From Paenibacillus sp. FSL A5-0031 (GTDB lineage Bacteria > Bacillota > Bacilli > Paenibacillales > Paenibacillaceae), in NCBI RefSeq assembly GCF_001956295.1, contig NZ_MRTD01000016.1, forward strand, positions 62,001 through 126,000: a stretch of DNA of 64,000 nt. Direction: 5' to 3'. Under the pieces are notes generated by a model. It saw nothing but the letters and a program-made list of their open reading frames with translations, ran no database searches and was not told where the DNA came from. This document shows, piece after piece, positions 10,001 to 18,391 of this stretch (positions within the stretch are counted from its first letter, which is position 1; the number at the start of each line of letters is the position of its first letter). The position numbers were made by a program, and so were the translations under genes.

Positions 10001-10889
10001 CCGAATGGTAAAATCCAGAAAGCCCCTGCTTCGCAGCTTGGTCAGCCCAAGCCATAAACAAAGCGATATCATTCGCATAACCACTGCTTGAAACAGCAAT
10101 CCAAAGCCGCAAAATTAGCGCGCCGAGAAACACGAATACAAGAATGGTTTTATGTAAATGTTGTTTCTCGTCAAGCCAGCTTCGATCTCGAAACAGCTTC
10201 TTATAGATAAGTGCAAAAAACAAGGTAAACAGTGCGCCAAACAAAATAAGCGGAAGGACTGAGCCGCCCGAAGTCGATGCTTCAGTTCCTTGGCTTGTCT
10301 CCGTAGGGACTAAGCTGAACACCTCTGCACCGGATGGCGCCTTAGATACTTTCTCTACACTGACGTCATCAAAATAGGCTTTCCCGGTATTAATGCTCCC
10401 GTATCCGCCTAAACTAGCGCTGAACGTAATGCTCTTCTGGTCCTGGCCCGTCTTCGCATAAAACTCAACGTATGCCCATTTTCCATTTGTATCCTTCACT
10501 TCAGGATAAGTTACTGCTACGCCTTCAACGAAAAATAGAGCCCCTGTTGCATCCAAGCCTACTTGTTCCGTCTTCACGTACCCAGAAAATTTATATGTTG
10601 TTTTTGGTTTTACTTTTATCGTCTGTGTCCACCGCGAGTGATTAGCTTGCTTGTTCTCAAGCACGGCTGAATAGGTTCCTGTATGCGCTTCGGTATTATC
10701 AATCGTATACGAAGTAATTTGCTCTTCCTTCAAATACGCATCATGCGTCCAATCTGAAGGCGCTCCCTCCGCAACATTTTCAAAACCGGCATTGTTAAGC
10801 AGATTGCTTGCTGCGTTTGATACTGCCGCTGGCCAGAGAAGGGTTAGGAGAAGGATGGTTATTGTAGCGCGACTAAACATATTCATCAT
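7083..10889 (-). CDS. Giant fusion: carbohydrate-binding-like domain, GT-C enzyme, F5/8C-like domain and protein O-mannosyltransferase (PMT) domain
   Basis: About 1268 residues, more than twice a normal PMT. In order: signal peptide or anchor (to about 30), a CBM4/9-like beta domain (about 32-190, LLNNAGFENVAEGAPSDW), a polytopic GT-C domain (about 250-640, with NDIALFMAWADQ and DYPPG in outer loops), a basic linker, an F5/8 type C-like domain (about 712-810) and a second GT-C domain that is PMT-like (about 850-1268, FDEIYHARTAYEH and THPPLGK). Both GT-C units should use lipid-linked sugar donors on the outer face of the membrane, fitting the GtrB and GtrA genes that follow. AGGTGG precedes the chosen ATG; a GTG five codons upstream is possible. 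Function is inferred from domains only. Confidence 0.8.
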   Translation of the reverse strand: MMNMFSRATITILLLTLLWPAAVSNAASNLLNNAGFENVAEGAPSDWTHDAYLKEEQITSYTIDNTEAHTGTYSAVLENKQANHSRWTQTIKVKPKTTYKFSGYVKTEQVGLDATGALFFVEGVAVTYPEVKDTNGKWAYVEFYAKTGQDQKSITFSASLGGYGSINTGKAYFDDVSVEKVSKAPSGAEVFSLVPTETSQGTEASTSGGSVLPLILFGALFTLFFALIYKKLFRDRSWLDEKQHLHKTILVFVFLGALILRLWIAVSSSGYANDIALFMAWADQAAKQGLSGFYHSGMFVDYPPGYIYILYVLGLIKDMLSLDSGSNAAMLLFKLPAILADLAAAYFIVQIGKKKAGYSIALGLALLFLFNPAIIVDSAAWGQVDSIFALALVLAIHGLVENKIERASVLFAIAALIKPQAFIFMPVLLLWFVYRKDWKKIPVSAFYGLTTFILLALPFFWGNTGLSGLIKLYSGTLSSYPYATLNAFNFYALSDANWKPIKDTWLLFSFKTWGNIFIFAAVAISAFFALLKRDNESSKRSYFIAMVLIVVVFMGVTKMHERYLFPVMLLGIFAFIQSLDRRMLMVYFGFSLTSFINIAYVLDYSKVSTNVPFNGIVLLCSLANVGLMLYLLYIGYDNYARGRLKSIAPLLEEERKQSDHKTLRAFKAEAISRVKQENERFVRKDWIWMGAITLIYAVVALFQLGEMKGPTTAWQPSTVGQSFYVDLGEVKQLDRINSFGGVGTGKYKYEFSQNGTDWDNLMEVDSSHVAVFTWNSQPAALAARYVKLTTVQTGFSMHEMAIYEQGNQIPLSIVGINDEQAKDAKRGSVPLLFDEQKRAKYEATYMNGSYFDEIYHARTAYEHMEHIVAYENTHPPLGKIIIAIGIKLFGLNPFGWRIAGTLFGIAMLPLMYVFARRLFKTTVYAGVATALLAADFMHFTQTRIATIDVYGVFFIMLMFYFMHKYYSLSFYKVKLSATLLPLFLAGLFFGIGVASKWIVLYGGAGLAIMLGLSLFDRYKEYAAAKRVLKENKKESGFSQDKLQHIINVFPRYTIITLAVCLVFYIVIPLAIYALSYIPVLTVMDEGYTLKSLVDYQKHMFSYHSKLVSTHPFSSSWWEWPFMKRPVWYYSGDNMAAGMKSTIVAMGNPLIWWAGIFAMAATIWMSIKRKDKAMYTIWIAFLAQYVPWMLVTRLTFLYHYFAMVPFIILSLVYMFKIIEEKRPNFKLIRNVFVAVAILLFVMYYPALSGMTVKTWYVEHVLRWFPSWLF

Positions 10890-11035
10890 CGTTCCGATTT
10901 CCACCTCATATTTGGAATAAAGTTGTCCATTTTATAATGAAATACAACTTAACTCTATGTGATATTAACCTCATGGTCAATGAAAAAGTGAAATTTCCAC
11001 CGCTTTTTTAGCACGACGGAAAAGTCGACAGCGAT

Positions 11036-11062
11036 AATAAAAAAGCATCCCTAATGGGATGC
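11036..11062 (-). terminator. Terminator of the gmd-manC transcription unit
   Basis: GCATCCC pairs perfectly with GGGATGC across ATTA and is followed by TTTTTTATT on the minus strand. It lies after the eroded capD-like remnant. Confidence 0.85.
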
Positions 11063-11109
11063 GCGAAATGCCACAATGGAATGTATGTTTTTCTGCATGC
11101 AAGCACTCT

Positions 11110-11427
11110 CGATTCAGCTTGAGGATGGAGGCAGCATACCACCCGTTCCATCGGCTATGCCTACAATTTCTGAAGGTTTTCTTATATCCGCGACAACGAT
11201 ATCGTTTTTCTCGCCGATCATGCCTCCCGCCACATAGCTTAGGTAGAGATGAATACAAATCGCTGCACTTCAGCCTTAATCGTATTATCTACAACATTCA
11301 GCGTGCCCAAGCAATATAATTGAGGCAGAAGCTCGCCATAAATCAAATAAAAAGCAAACATCCAGCTTCCGAGGAGCAGCAAGCTGTCGATGATGGATAA
11401 GACCAGCATCCTTTTACTAAATGTCAT
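11110..11427 (-). pseudogene. Eroded capD/flaA1-like nucleotide-sugar dehydratase remnant
   Basis: The ATG at 11427 overlaps the manC stop codon and opens a 62-codon frame. Its first part (KRMLVLSIIDSLLLLGSWMF) resembles the N-terminal membrane segment of CapD/FlaA1-type 4,6-dehydratases. It then jumps to LGTLNVVDNTIKAEVQRFVF plus IST, which matches the central part of the same family, and stops. In another frame, about 11110-11235 reads DIVVADIRKPSEIVGIA, like the family's C-terminal EIFVLDMGEPVKIVDLA. All three pieces are in the expected order, with more than 1.3 kb of a normal gene missing. I read this as a deleted and frameshifted gene. The first 62 codons might still be translated. Confidence 0.6.
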
Positions 11428-12749
11428 ACGTCCATTCCGCTCGTCGTCTCAATTTGTACTTCCACTAAAGTAAGCTCCGTTAAAGCGGCTATGCTGTAGC
11501 TTGTAGTCGACTCCATTTCCAAGCAATCCCCGGGAGCGACGTTTAGCGGCTTGCCATCCACAATCGCTACGCCTTTGCCGGCTTGAACGGTCCATATAAC
11601 CCTTCGAGAGGTCAATGGACCCGGAACATAATGCTCCCCTGTATGAACCACAATTTTTTTCACGAGCGTCTCTCGGTTGTCTTCCAGCTTAAACACGTCC
11701 AAAATGCGATACCAGCCCCAGCGGAGCTCCTCGTACATCAATCGCTGATCGATAGGCTGCATCATTTCCTTAATGCGGGGACTCGCAGATTTATCGGATA
11801 CGAGAATGCCATTCGGACTTGCTGCTACAACAATATTCGATAAACCAAGCACCGTCACCAAGATATCCAATTCATTAAGCACATGCGTATTGTTCGAATC
11901 GTCGCTTATAAGACCCTGCCCAATTACATTCGTATCCATTTCCTCCGTTAGCGTGTTCCATGTGCCGAGGTCCTTCCACTCATTTTCATATGCGATGGCT
12001 CTGAGCTGCTTCGCTTTTTCCAACACTTCATAATCAAAGCTGTTTTTGGGCAGCGCAGCATATTGGCGGGATAATTGTTGATAGGAGGTTGGGTAATTCC
12101 GATCGCGCAGAAGCGAGAGCAAATAATCAAGCTTGAAGGCAAACACGCCGCAATTCCATAGTGCACCATTGTCTATTAACCCCTTGGCAATCAGCGCTGG
12201 CGGCTTCTCGACAAAGCTTGTAATCACGATGCTATTATTAGTTTGTGATGCGAGATTCATAGGAGATGGAATCATATAGCCATATTTCTCAGAAGGATAA
12301 GTCGGACGTGATCCAATTAAGGCAACCTCCGCATTCGTTCCTTTCAAAACCAGCTCTAATTCTTTGATCTTTTCGAAAAAATCGGCATTCACATAGGGAT
12401 CTACAGGCAGCACGCATACGATCTCATCCTTAGAAGCCTTCACTATTGAATTCAAATAAGCGGAAACCAAAGCAATAGCCGCAAAGGTATCTCTTCTCTC
12501 CGGTTCCACGATGATCGGAACTTGGTTGCCAATCTGGCTTCTAATCAAATCCACCTGAGAGGAGCATGTGGCGATATAGGATGAAGCCTCAAGACCAGCC
12601 TCTTGCAGCTGTCTCCACACCCTTTGAACCATCGATTCTCGGTCGCCGTTCTCCCCTTTGAGCACCTTTAAAAATTGTTTCGTTCGCGAGCCGTTCGAGA
12701 GCGGCCATAATCGTTTTCCGGAGCCTCCCGAGAGCAAAATTATTTTCAT
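11424..12749 (-). CDS. manC: Mannose-1-phosphate guanylyltransferase
   Basis: 441 residues. The N-terminal nucleotidyltransferase domain shows the GDP-mannose pyrophosphorylase signature LLSGGSGKRLWPLSNG followed by KQFL, and FVEKP further on. A C-terminal cupin-like segment (TVQAGKGVAIVDGKPLNVAPG) is present, as in ManC, but the protein is slightly shorter than the bifunctional form. It should make GDP-mannose from mannose-1-phosphate and GTP, the precursor used by the adjacent gmd product. Its start overlaps the gmd stop (TAATG), so the two are co-translated. A phosphomannomutase gene is not in the window. Confidence 0.9.
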   Translation of the reverse strand: MKIILLSGGSGKRLWPLSNGSRTKQFLKVLKGENGDRESMVQRVWRQLQEAGLEASSYIATCSSQVDLIRSQIGNQVPIIVEPERRDTFAAIALVSAYLNSIVKASKDEIVCVLPVDPYVNADFFEKIKELELVLKGTNAEVALIGSRPTYPSEKYGYMIPSPMNLASQTNNSIVITSFVEKPPALIAKGLIDNGALWNCGVFAFKLDYLLSLLRDRNYPTSYQQLSRQYAALPKNSFDYEVLEKAKQLRAIAYENEWKDLGTWNTLTEEMDTNVIGQGLISDDSNNTHVLNELDILVTVLGLSNIVVAASPNGILVSDKSASPRIKEMMQPIDQRLMYEELRWGWYRILDVFKLEDNRETLVKKIVVHTGEHYVPGPLTSRRVIWTVQAGKGVAIVDGKPLNVAPGDCLEMESTTSYSIAALTELTLVEVQIETTSGMDV

Positions 12750-13822
12750 TAGCCTCGCGCTCCTTTTAGTGCATTCATATCCTGCATAACCATTTCTTTA
12801 ACAAGCGCTTGAACGTCGTATTTAGGTGTCCACCCTAATTGTTTCTTTGCCTTCTCAGGACTTCCGAGCAGCAGCTCAACCTCGGTAGGCCGATAATATT
12901 TGGCATCCACGGCAACAACCTCCTTGCCGACCGGAAGCGAATAGGCAGGATTATGGCATGCCTTTACATAGGCCGCTTCCTCTTCCTTTTCCCCTTTAAA
13001 TACTATTTCCACACCGATCTCGGCAAAAGCAAGACGAACAAACTCTCTAACCTCTGTCGTGTATCCTGTTGCAATGACAAAGTCTTCCGGCTCGCGCTGC
13101 TGAAGAATCAGCCACATCGCCTCGACGTAATCTCTTGCGTGTCCCCAGTCTCGCTGCGCATTTAAATTTCCTAAGTAAACCTTGTCTTGCAATCCATGCG
13201 CTATGCGTGCCACTGCTTTCGTAATTTTGCGTGAAACGAATGTTTCTCCTCGCAAAGGACTTTCATGATTAAAGAGAATACCGTTGGACGCGAACATGCC
13301 GTAGGCCTCGCGGTAGTTTACTGTGATCCAATAGGCATACAACTTGGCAACTGCATAAGGACTGCGAGGATAAAACGGTGTTTTCTCATGCTGCGGAATT
13401 TGTTGAACCAGCCCGTAAAGCTCTGATGTTGAGGCTTGATAAATTTTTGTTTTTTGCGTAAGCCCGAGCAGTCGTACAGCTTCCAGTATGCGCAGCGTTC
13501 CGATGCCATCTGCGTTGGCTGTATACTCTGGCGTATCGAAGCTGACATGAACATGGCTCATCGCTGCCAAGTTATAAATTTCATCCGGTTTCACCTGTTC
13601 AATAATTCGCACTATGTTTAAAGAATCCGTTAGGTCTCCATAATGAAGAAAAAATCTTTGTTCATTAATGCTGGAATCATTCAACAAATGGTCGATTCTT
13701 CCGGTATTCGGCAGAGAGCTTCTTCTCTGCAATCCGTGTACAATATATCCCTTATCTAACAGCAATTCAGCTAGATATGCGCCGTCTTGTCCCGTAATCC
13801 CTGTTACAAAAGCAATCTTCAA
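12749..13822 (-). CDS. gmd: GDP-mannose 4,6-dehydratase
   Basis: 357 residues. An SDR enzyme with the Rossmann motif FVTGITGQDGAYLAELLL, the family-specific HGLQRRSS segment that binds NADP, and the catalytic pair in SPYAVAKLYAYW. NHESPLRGETFVSRKI is characteristic of Gmd. It converts GDP-mannose to GDP-4-keto-6-deoxymannose, the substrate of the fcl product encoded divergently 195 bp away. It heads the gmd-manC unit, with a sigma-K-like promoter 36 bp upstream of the start. Confidence 0.95.
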   Translation of the reverse strand: MKIAFVTGITGQDGAYLAELLLDKGYIVHGLQRRSSLPNTGRIDHLLNDSSINEQRFFLHYGDLTDSLNIVRIIEQVKPDEIYNLAAMSHVHVSFDTPEYTANADGIGTLRILEAVRLLGLTQKTKIYQASTSELYGLVQQIPQHEKTPFYPRSPYAVAKLYAYWITVNYREAYGMFASNGILFNHESPLRGETFVSRKITKAVARIAHGLQDKVYLGNLNAQRDWGHARDYVEAMWLILQQREPEDFVIATGYTTEVREFVRLAFAEIGVEIVFKGEKEEEAAYVKACHNPAYSLPVGKEVVAVDAKYYRPTEVELLLGSPEKAKKQLGWTPKYDVQALVKEMVMQDMNALKGARG

Positions 13823-13857
13823 AGCATCTGCCCCTTCCCTATCATCCCAATTAGTAA

Positions 13858-13884
13858 CATAGTATGTCTCTCAAACGAATTGGT
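13858..13884 (-). promoter_or_regulatory. Sigma-K-like promoter of gmd-manC
   Basis: On the minus strand: AC, 16 bases, CATACTATG. The -10 differs from CATAnnnTA only in the last base. Found by eye; the same -10 nonamer occurs upstream of the glycosyltransferase operon at 29376-29384. Confidence 0.5.
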
Positions 13885-14016
13885 ATGGACGTAATGGAAG
13901 CTTCTCAAACTCTATTCTATAAATAGGCAAAGACATGCTCACATTAAGAGCCGATTACATAATCTGATAAGTAGAATTATATATTCAGGTTAAATAGGAA
14001 AGGTCGGAGGCTGATA

Positions 14017-14952
14017 ATGAGTCAATTGAAAGGGAAAAAAATTATGGTCACCGGAGGCTCCGGCTTCTTAGGCTCGCATGTCACCCAGCTGCTTGCTAAA
14101 TACGATGCAGCAGACGTTATTGTACCGAGGAGCCGGCAATATGATTTAACTAGCCAGGCCGCATGTATGTCCGTTATTCAAGACTATAAACCGGATATCG
14201 TCATTCATTTGGCCGCAAAAGTAGGCGGGATTGGAGCCAATCGCGCAAATCCAGGTTCTTTTTTTTATGACAACCTGTCGATGGGCATCCACCTCGCAGA
14301 GGCATCGCGCCTCCACGGTGTCGAGAAGTTTGTAGCCTGCGGAACAATTTGCTCTTACCCCAAATTTGCCAATGTTCCATTCAAGGAAGAAGAGCTGTGG
14401 GACGGCTATCCTGAAGAGACAAACGCACCTTATGGCTTAGCCAAAAAAATGCTGCTCGTTCAGTCTCAAGCTTATCGCAAGCAATACGGCTTTAATTCCA
14501 TCTTCCTTCTACCCGTTAATCTGTATGGTCCCAGAGATAACTTTGATCTGGAAACCTCGCATGTCATTCCTGCGCTTATTCGCAAATGCTTAGAGGCGAA
14601 AGAACAGAATGCTGATTACATTGAGGTTTGGGGCACAGGAATTGCAACAAGAGAGTTTTTATATGTGGAGGACGCTGCAACAGCTATTCTGCAAGCCGCA
14701 GAGCAGTTTAATGGCGAAGAGCCTGTCAATATTGGCACAGGCCGCGAAATCTCAATCAAAGAGCTCGTTCATTTAATTGCGGAGAAAACAGGCTACACCG
14801 GAAATATACGATGGGATGCAAGCAGACCCGACGGGCAGCTGCGAAGATGCCTTGACACATCCAAAGCAGAGCAGCTATTCTCCTTCAAGGCGAAGACGGA
14901 TCTGCCGGAAGGGTTAGAGAAAACCGTGAAATGGTATATCGATCAGCAATAA
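14017..14952 (+). CDS. fcl: GDP-L-fucose synthase (GDP-4-keto-6-deoxymannose 3,5-epimerase/4-reductase)
   Basis: 311 residues. The SDR signature MVTGGSGFLGSHV, the family motif HLAAKVGGIGANRANP and the catalytic tyrosine-lysine pair in YGLAKKMLLVQ identify the WcaG/Fcl family, with the usual length. It epimerises and reduces the gmd product to GDP-L-fucose. CGGAGG precedes the ATG. It is transcribed away from gmd; the 194 bp between them must hold both promoters. The product supplies fucose to the glycosyltransferases of this locus, none of which I can assign as the fucosyltransferase. Confidence 0.93.
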   Translation: MSQLKGKKIMVTGGSGFLGSHVTQLLAKYDAADVIVPRSRQYDLTSQAACMSVIQDYKPDIVIHLAAKVGGIGANRANPGSFFYDNLSMGIHLAEASRLHGVEKFVACGTICSYPKFANVPFKEEELWDGYPEETNAPYGLAKKMLLVQSQAYRKQYGFNSIFLLPVNLYGPRDNFDLETSHVIPALIRKCLEAKEQNADYIEVWGTGIATREFLYVEDAATAILQAAEQFNGEEPVNIGTGREISIKELVHLIAEKTGYTGNIRWDASRPDGQLRRCLDTSKAEQLFSFKAKTDLPEGLEKTVKWYIDQQ

Positions 14953-14967
14953 ATACGGTTATATAAA

Positions 14968-15012
14968 CAAAAGCCACAGTGACTACCCATAGTCGCTGTG
15001 GCTTTTGTTTTT
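14968..15012. terminator. Bidirectional terminator between fcl and the CDP-sugar operon
   Basis: AAAAGCCACAG and CTGTGGCTTTT form a long stem with a tetraloop-like centre and T runs on both sides. It ends fcl on the plus strand and the operon running from rfbF to 15011 on the minus strand. Confidence 0.9.
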
Positions 15013-16117
15013 ATGATGCCCGCTTCTTTCCTTTTATTGCGCTCCCTTTCTTCCGTGGCTGGACACTCACCTTACGCTTGCTCCGGCTGACAGCTCTCCT
15101 GCTTGATGCGGCTTTACTACTTTTTTTTCTTCGTATGCCGGTTGTTTTTTTTCCTAACCTTTTACGTCCGTTTCTTCTTAACGGCTTCGTTCTTCTTATG
15201 CTTGGAGCTGGTTTGGCAACTGGCAGATTAGCATGATAATAGCTTGAAACCTCAGCAAAATACGAATTCAACACATTTTCAAGGCTCTGCTGGGAATAAT
15301 GGTTCGTTTCTATATTTTTTGCCCGAAGCTTATCGAACCAGCTTGTCACCCCTTGAACAAAACCGTCTGTTGCCTGCAAACGTCTCTCGCATACGTCCAT
15401 ATGAAGATTAAGCTCATCCTCCGTAGGCAGAAGCCCCATCTGAATCAGCTGATTGAATACAATTTTTTTCCCGATCATTTGTTGTTCCGCATTATGCTTC
15501 GCGCCTATTTGCTCACTATGAATGCGATAATGAAGCAGAACATCAGGTATATTCGTGATACGGGTTAATTGCGCCATTCTCGTCCACAGCTCATAATCCT
15601 CCGTATGGGGACTCTGATAGTCATAATAAAGCGAGTAGCTCTTAACGACGGAGCTCCGCATCATGACCGTTGGATGATTTAGAGAGCAATAAAACAAAAG
15701 CCCTGCCTTAATGTCCTCATGATCGGTTGGATGCTTAACCCAAATATCGGTATGCATATATTTTATCGCTGTACCGCAAAGGCCGATATCCGGGTATTGA
15801 TTCATATGCTCAACCTGCCTAGCCAAACGATCAGGAAAAGCAAAATCATCACAATCCATTCTAGCAATATATTCGCCTTGAGCAAGAACAAGCCCCTTGT
15901 TCAGCGTGAAAATAAGTCCGTAGTTTGATCCATTGCTAAAGAAACGGATTCTTGTATCCGAGTAAGAGGCAATGATTGCGGCGCTCTGATCCTTGGATCC
16001 ATCATCAATAATTAAAAACTCAAAATCTTGAAATGTCTGATTTAAAATGCTTTCGATTGCTTCACGCAAAAACAATTCACCGTTATAAACCGGCATCAAA
16101 ACCGTTACCTTTGGCAC
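15011..16117 (-). CDS. GT2 glycosyltransferase with a strongly basic C-terminal tail
   Basis: 368 residues from a GTG at 16117, supported by GAAGGAGG upstream; an ATG 12 codons earlier has no ribosome binding site. The GT-A domain (about 1-230) has VTVLMPVYNGELFLREAI, IIDDGSKD and ARMDCDD. The last 65 or so residues are almost all Lys, Arg, Ser, Thr and Gly, for example RRTKPLRRNGRKRLGKK, resembling a histone H1 tail. A comparable basic segment occurs at the N terminus of several other glycosyltransferases of this locus, so it is probably functional. Last gene of the rfbF operon. Confidence 0.85.
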   Translation of the reverse strand: MPKVTVLMPVYNGELFLREAIESILNQTFQDFEFLIIDDGSKDQSAAIIASYSDTRIRFFSNGSNYGLIFTLNKGLVLAQGEYIARMDCDDFAFPDRLARQVEHMNQYPDIGLCGTAIKYMHTDIWVKHPTDHEDIKAGLLFYCSLNHPTVMMRSSVVKSYSLYYDYQSPHTEDYELWTRMAQLTRITNIPDVLLHYRIHSEQIGAKHNAEQQMIGKKIVFNQLIQMGLLPTEDELNLHMDVCERRLQATDGFVQGVTSWFDKLRAKNIETNHYSQQSLENVLNSYFAEVSSYYHANLPVAKPAPSIRRTKPLRRNGRKRLGKKTTGIRRKKSSKAASSRRAVSRSKRKVSVQPRKKGSAIKGKKRAS

Positions 16118-16226
16118 CTTCCCGCCTCCTTCTACACACTCACTACTATACAATGAATGATAGATGCAGATGGTTTGGACAAAAGCCTTAGGGCATCTTC
16201 ATCGTTCTTTCAACCATGTCGCTGTT

Positions 16227-17675
16227 TCAGTATAAGCTCGGATGATTCGCTCGTATTTGCTGAACAATCATCGTATGCTTCTGTCCCGCATCATAGGACA
16301 ACGAATGGCCATGACGCCGGTATAATAACAAGGCTTCATGAATGGCAGTCCCACGCCAGCCCCTCTCGCATAACGAAATCCAGAAATCCCAATCCTCATA
16401 GCCGTGTATCATCGCTTCATTGTAACCCCCTACTGATAACCAAGCATTTTTGCGAACAAGCGAGGTGACACAAACAATATTTTCAGAAAGCAAGCGGTTA
16501 AAATCAAATTCGGGCGGAATCCAAACCCACGATTGATCGCCGAAATACTCTAAGCCGACAGTCGCGAACCCAACCTCCGGTCTCGCTTCTAATATGCGGT
16601 AAGCCTTCTCAATTAAAGTAGGCTGTATTTTATCGTCCGCATCAAGGGGCAATATATATTTCCCTCTTGCTTCGCTTATGCCAACGTTTCGTCCATACGG
16701 CAGACCGATATTCGTCTGCACATGAATGACTCTCGTTTTTGGCCGCTGAAGGCGTTGCAGAACATCGATCGTGTAGGGGTCAGTAGAGCCGTTATTTACG
16801 ACAATAATTTCAATCTCTTGAAAGGTCGAGTTTAAGCAAGAATCTACGGCCTCCTCCACATATTGGCCGTAATTGTAACAGGGAATAACGATGCTTACGA
16901 TTGGCGCGAGCTCAATATCTTGACCAAGCCGCCTGCGCAGCATTCTCCTAACCTCCCATTCGTCGCGCAGCCAGCTGAGCCATAGCTTATCCAATCGGTT
17001 TTCATGAAACAGCTCTGGATGGTTACTCACAATTTGTTTACTGAGCAGATCATGCTTGGAACCATCGGAATCGGCGCTTAATACACGATAAGCCAGCGGG
17101 GCGTCATTTACAGCTATACTGGTCCAGCCCTTTTTCGAAAGCGAAATCCAAAAGTCCCAATCCTCATAACCATCCGTCATCCCCTCGTTATAGCCGCCAG
17201 CTTCAAGCCAAGCCTGCTTCCGAAAGAGAGCGCTTATGCATATAATATTTTCAGCTAACAAGCGGCCAAAATGAAAGACCGGCGGCTCCCAGCTATAATG
17301 AACAGCCCCGAAAGTATGATAGCCTGGCGAAGCAATGCCTGCCATTGGATTTTGCTCAAGCAGGCGAATCGCCTTCTCAAGAAAGCTGTTATGGAGCAAA
17401 TCATCTGCATTCAGCGATACGATGAAGTCGCCCTGTGCTGCCTTAATCCCCGCATTCCTCGCAGCTGGGAGTCCGCTACCCCGCTCATAAATGACTCTCG
17501 TCTTTGGTTTATTTAAACGATTTAATAGATCGATTGTCGCTGGCTCTGTTGATCCATAATCCGCGACGATTACTTCAATCTCCGAATAGGAAGAAGCTAA
17601 GCAGGAATCGATGGTTTGTTCAATAAATCTACCCTCATCCAAGCACGGAATTACTATGCTGACCTTCACATTCAT
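16227..17675 (-). CDS. Tandem GT2 glycosyltransferase (two GT-A domains in one chain)
   Basis: 482 residues. Two homologous GT-A domains follow each other: residues about 1-230 (VSIVIPCLDEGRFIEQTIDS, SLNADD) and about 255-482 (VSIVIPCYNYGQYVEEAVDS, PLDADD). Both end in GYEDWDFWISL, the usual acceptor-side motif, so both look catalytically complete and the gene arose by internal duplication. The protein may add two sugars in turn, like other dual GT2 enzymes. AAAGGAGC lies seven bases before the ATG at 17675, and the gene starts just after the stop of the upstream gene. Confidence 0.87.
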   Translation of the reverse strand: MNVKVSIVIPCLDEGRFIEQTIDSCLASSYSEIEVIVADYGSTEPATIDLLNRLNKPKTRVIYERGSGLPAARNAGIKAAQGDFIVSLNADDLLHNSFLEKAIRLLEQNPMAGIASPGYHTFGAVHYSWEPPVFHFGRLLAENIICISALFRKQAWLEAGGYNEGMTDGYEDWDFWISLSKKGWTSIAVNDAPLAYRVLSADSDGSKHDLLSKQIVSNHPELFHENRLDKLWLSWLRDEWEVRRMLRRRLGQDIELAPIVSIVIPCYNYGQYVEEAVDSCLNSTFQEIEIIVVNNGSTDPYTIDVLQRLQRPKTRVIHVQTNIGLPYGRNVGISEARGKYILPLDADDKIQPTLIEKAYRILEARPEVGFATVGLEYFGDQSWVWIPPEFDFNRLLSENIVCVTSLVRKNAWLSVGGYNEAMIHGYEDWDFWISLCERGWRGTAIHEALLLYRRHGHSLSYDAGQKHTMIVQQIRANHPSLY

Positions 17676-17689
17676 CGGGCAAGCTCCTT

Positions 17690-18370
17690 TCATTCTGGTG
17701 TAACTTTCCTGTCTGGCAACATAAAGTAATGATACATATCCTTTGTCACTGGCAAGCTATATTTAACCGTCAACAGCGAAAGAATCGACTGGTCGTAACG
17801 ATGATCGATAAATTCCGGGAAGTTCGGCAGGCCGCTGCTATTTTCTGCATTCGAAATCACTTTATAATCTTGGCAATAAAACAGCCATTCTTCTAAAAGG
17901 CTTCTGCTTTTCTCATTATTGTAAAACATAAAAAATCCAGCCCAAACCTGCTCCGCTTCCCAATAACCCGAGCTGTCGCACTGCATGAGCACGAAGCTGT
18001 CTCTTTTTGTCCAGCTTTTATTTAAATAGTAGGCTGTTTTAAAAAAAGCAAATCCGCCGTTATCGGCGCAGTGGGCAAATAGCGGATACAGTGGACTGGT
18101 AAACCGCGTGTCCGCATCCGAATAGAGCACCAGCGCTCCTTCTTCCATTTTCGATAAAGAGTCCAGTAAAATGTACGGCTTCCAGCACCATAGGCCAAAG
18201 CCTTTCTCATGCTGAAAAATTGCTGCATTCTTACGAGCAAAAGCCGTTCCTTCGAGATCGCTTGGATGATATGAAATGACACGATCAACGCCAAATTGCA
18301 GCGCAGTCGCGTTTAATCTATCTTGATAGGATTGAAATTCCGGCGATGCAAAACTTACTAAATAAATCAT
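17690..18370 (-). CDS. GT-A-like glycosyltransferase of unassigned family
   Basis: 226 residues, no membrane segment. VLYSDADTRF gives a DxD-type metal-binding motif near residue 85, and GFGLWCWKPYILLDSL before it resembles the nucleotide-sugar binding half of small GT-A enzymes of capsule loci. HRYDQSILSLL near the C terminus is typical of such acceptor domains. I cannot assign a sugar. It sits 21 bp after the preceding gene and overlaps the ribosome binding site of the next, so it is part of the rfbF operon. Confidence 0.72.
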   Translation of the reverse strand: MIYLVSFASPEFQSYQDRLNATALQFGVDRVISYHPSDLEGTAFARKNAAIFQHEKGFGLWCWKPYILLDSLSKMEEGALVLYSDADTRFTSPLYPLFAHCADNGGFAFFKTAYYLNKSWTKRDSFVLMQCDSSGYWEAEQVWAGFFMFYNNEKSRSLLEEWLFYCQDYKVISNAENSSGLPNFPEFIDHRYDQSILSLLTVKYSLPVTKDMYHYFMLPDRKVTPE

Positions 18371-18391
18371 TCTTGACCACTTCCTTCTAAC

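Noticed and set aside
10977..11258. 93-codon minus-strand frame rich in Arg and Cys
   Set aside because: It runs across the terminator at 11036 and lies in another frame of the capD-like remnant; composition is not protein-like.
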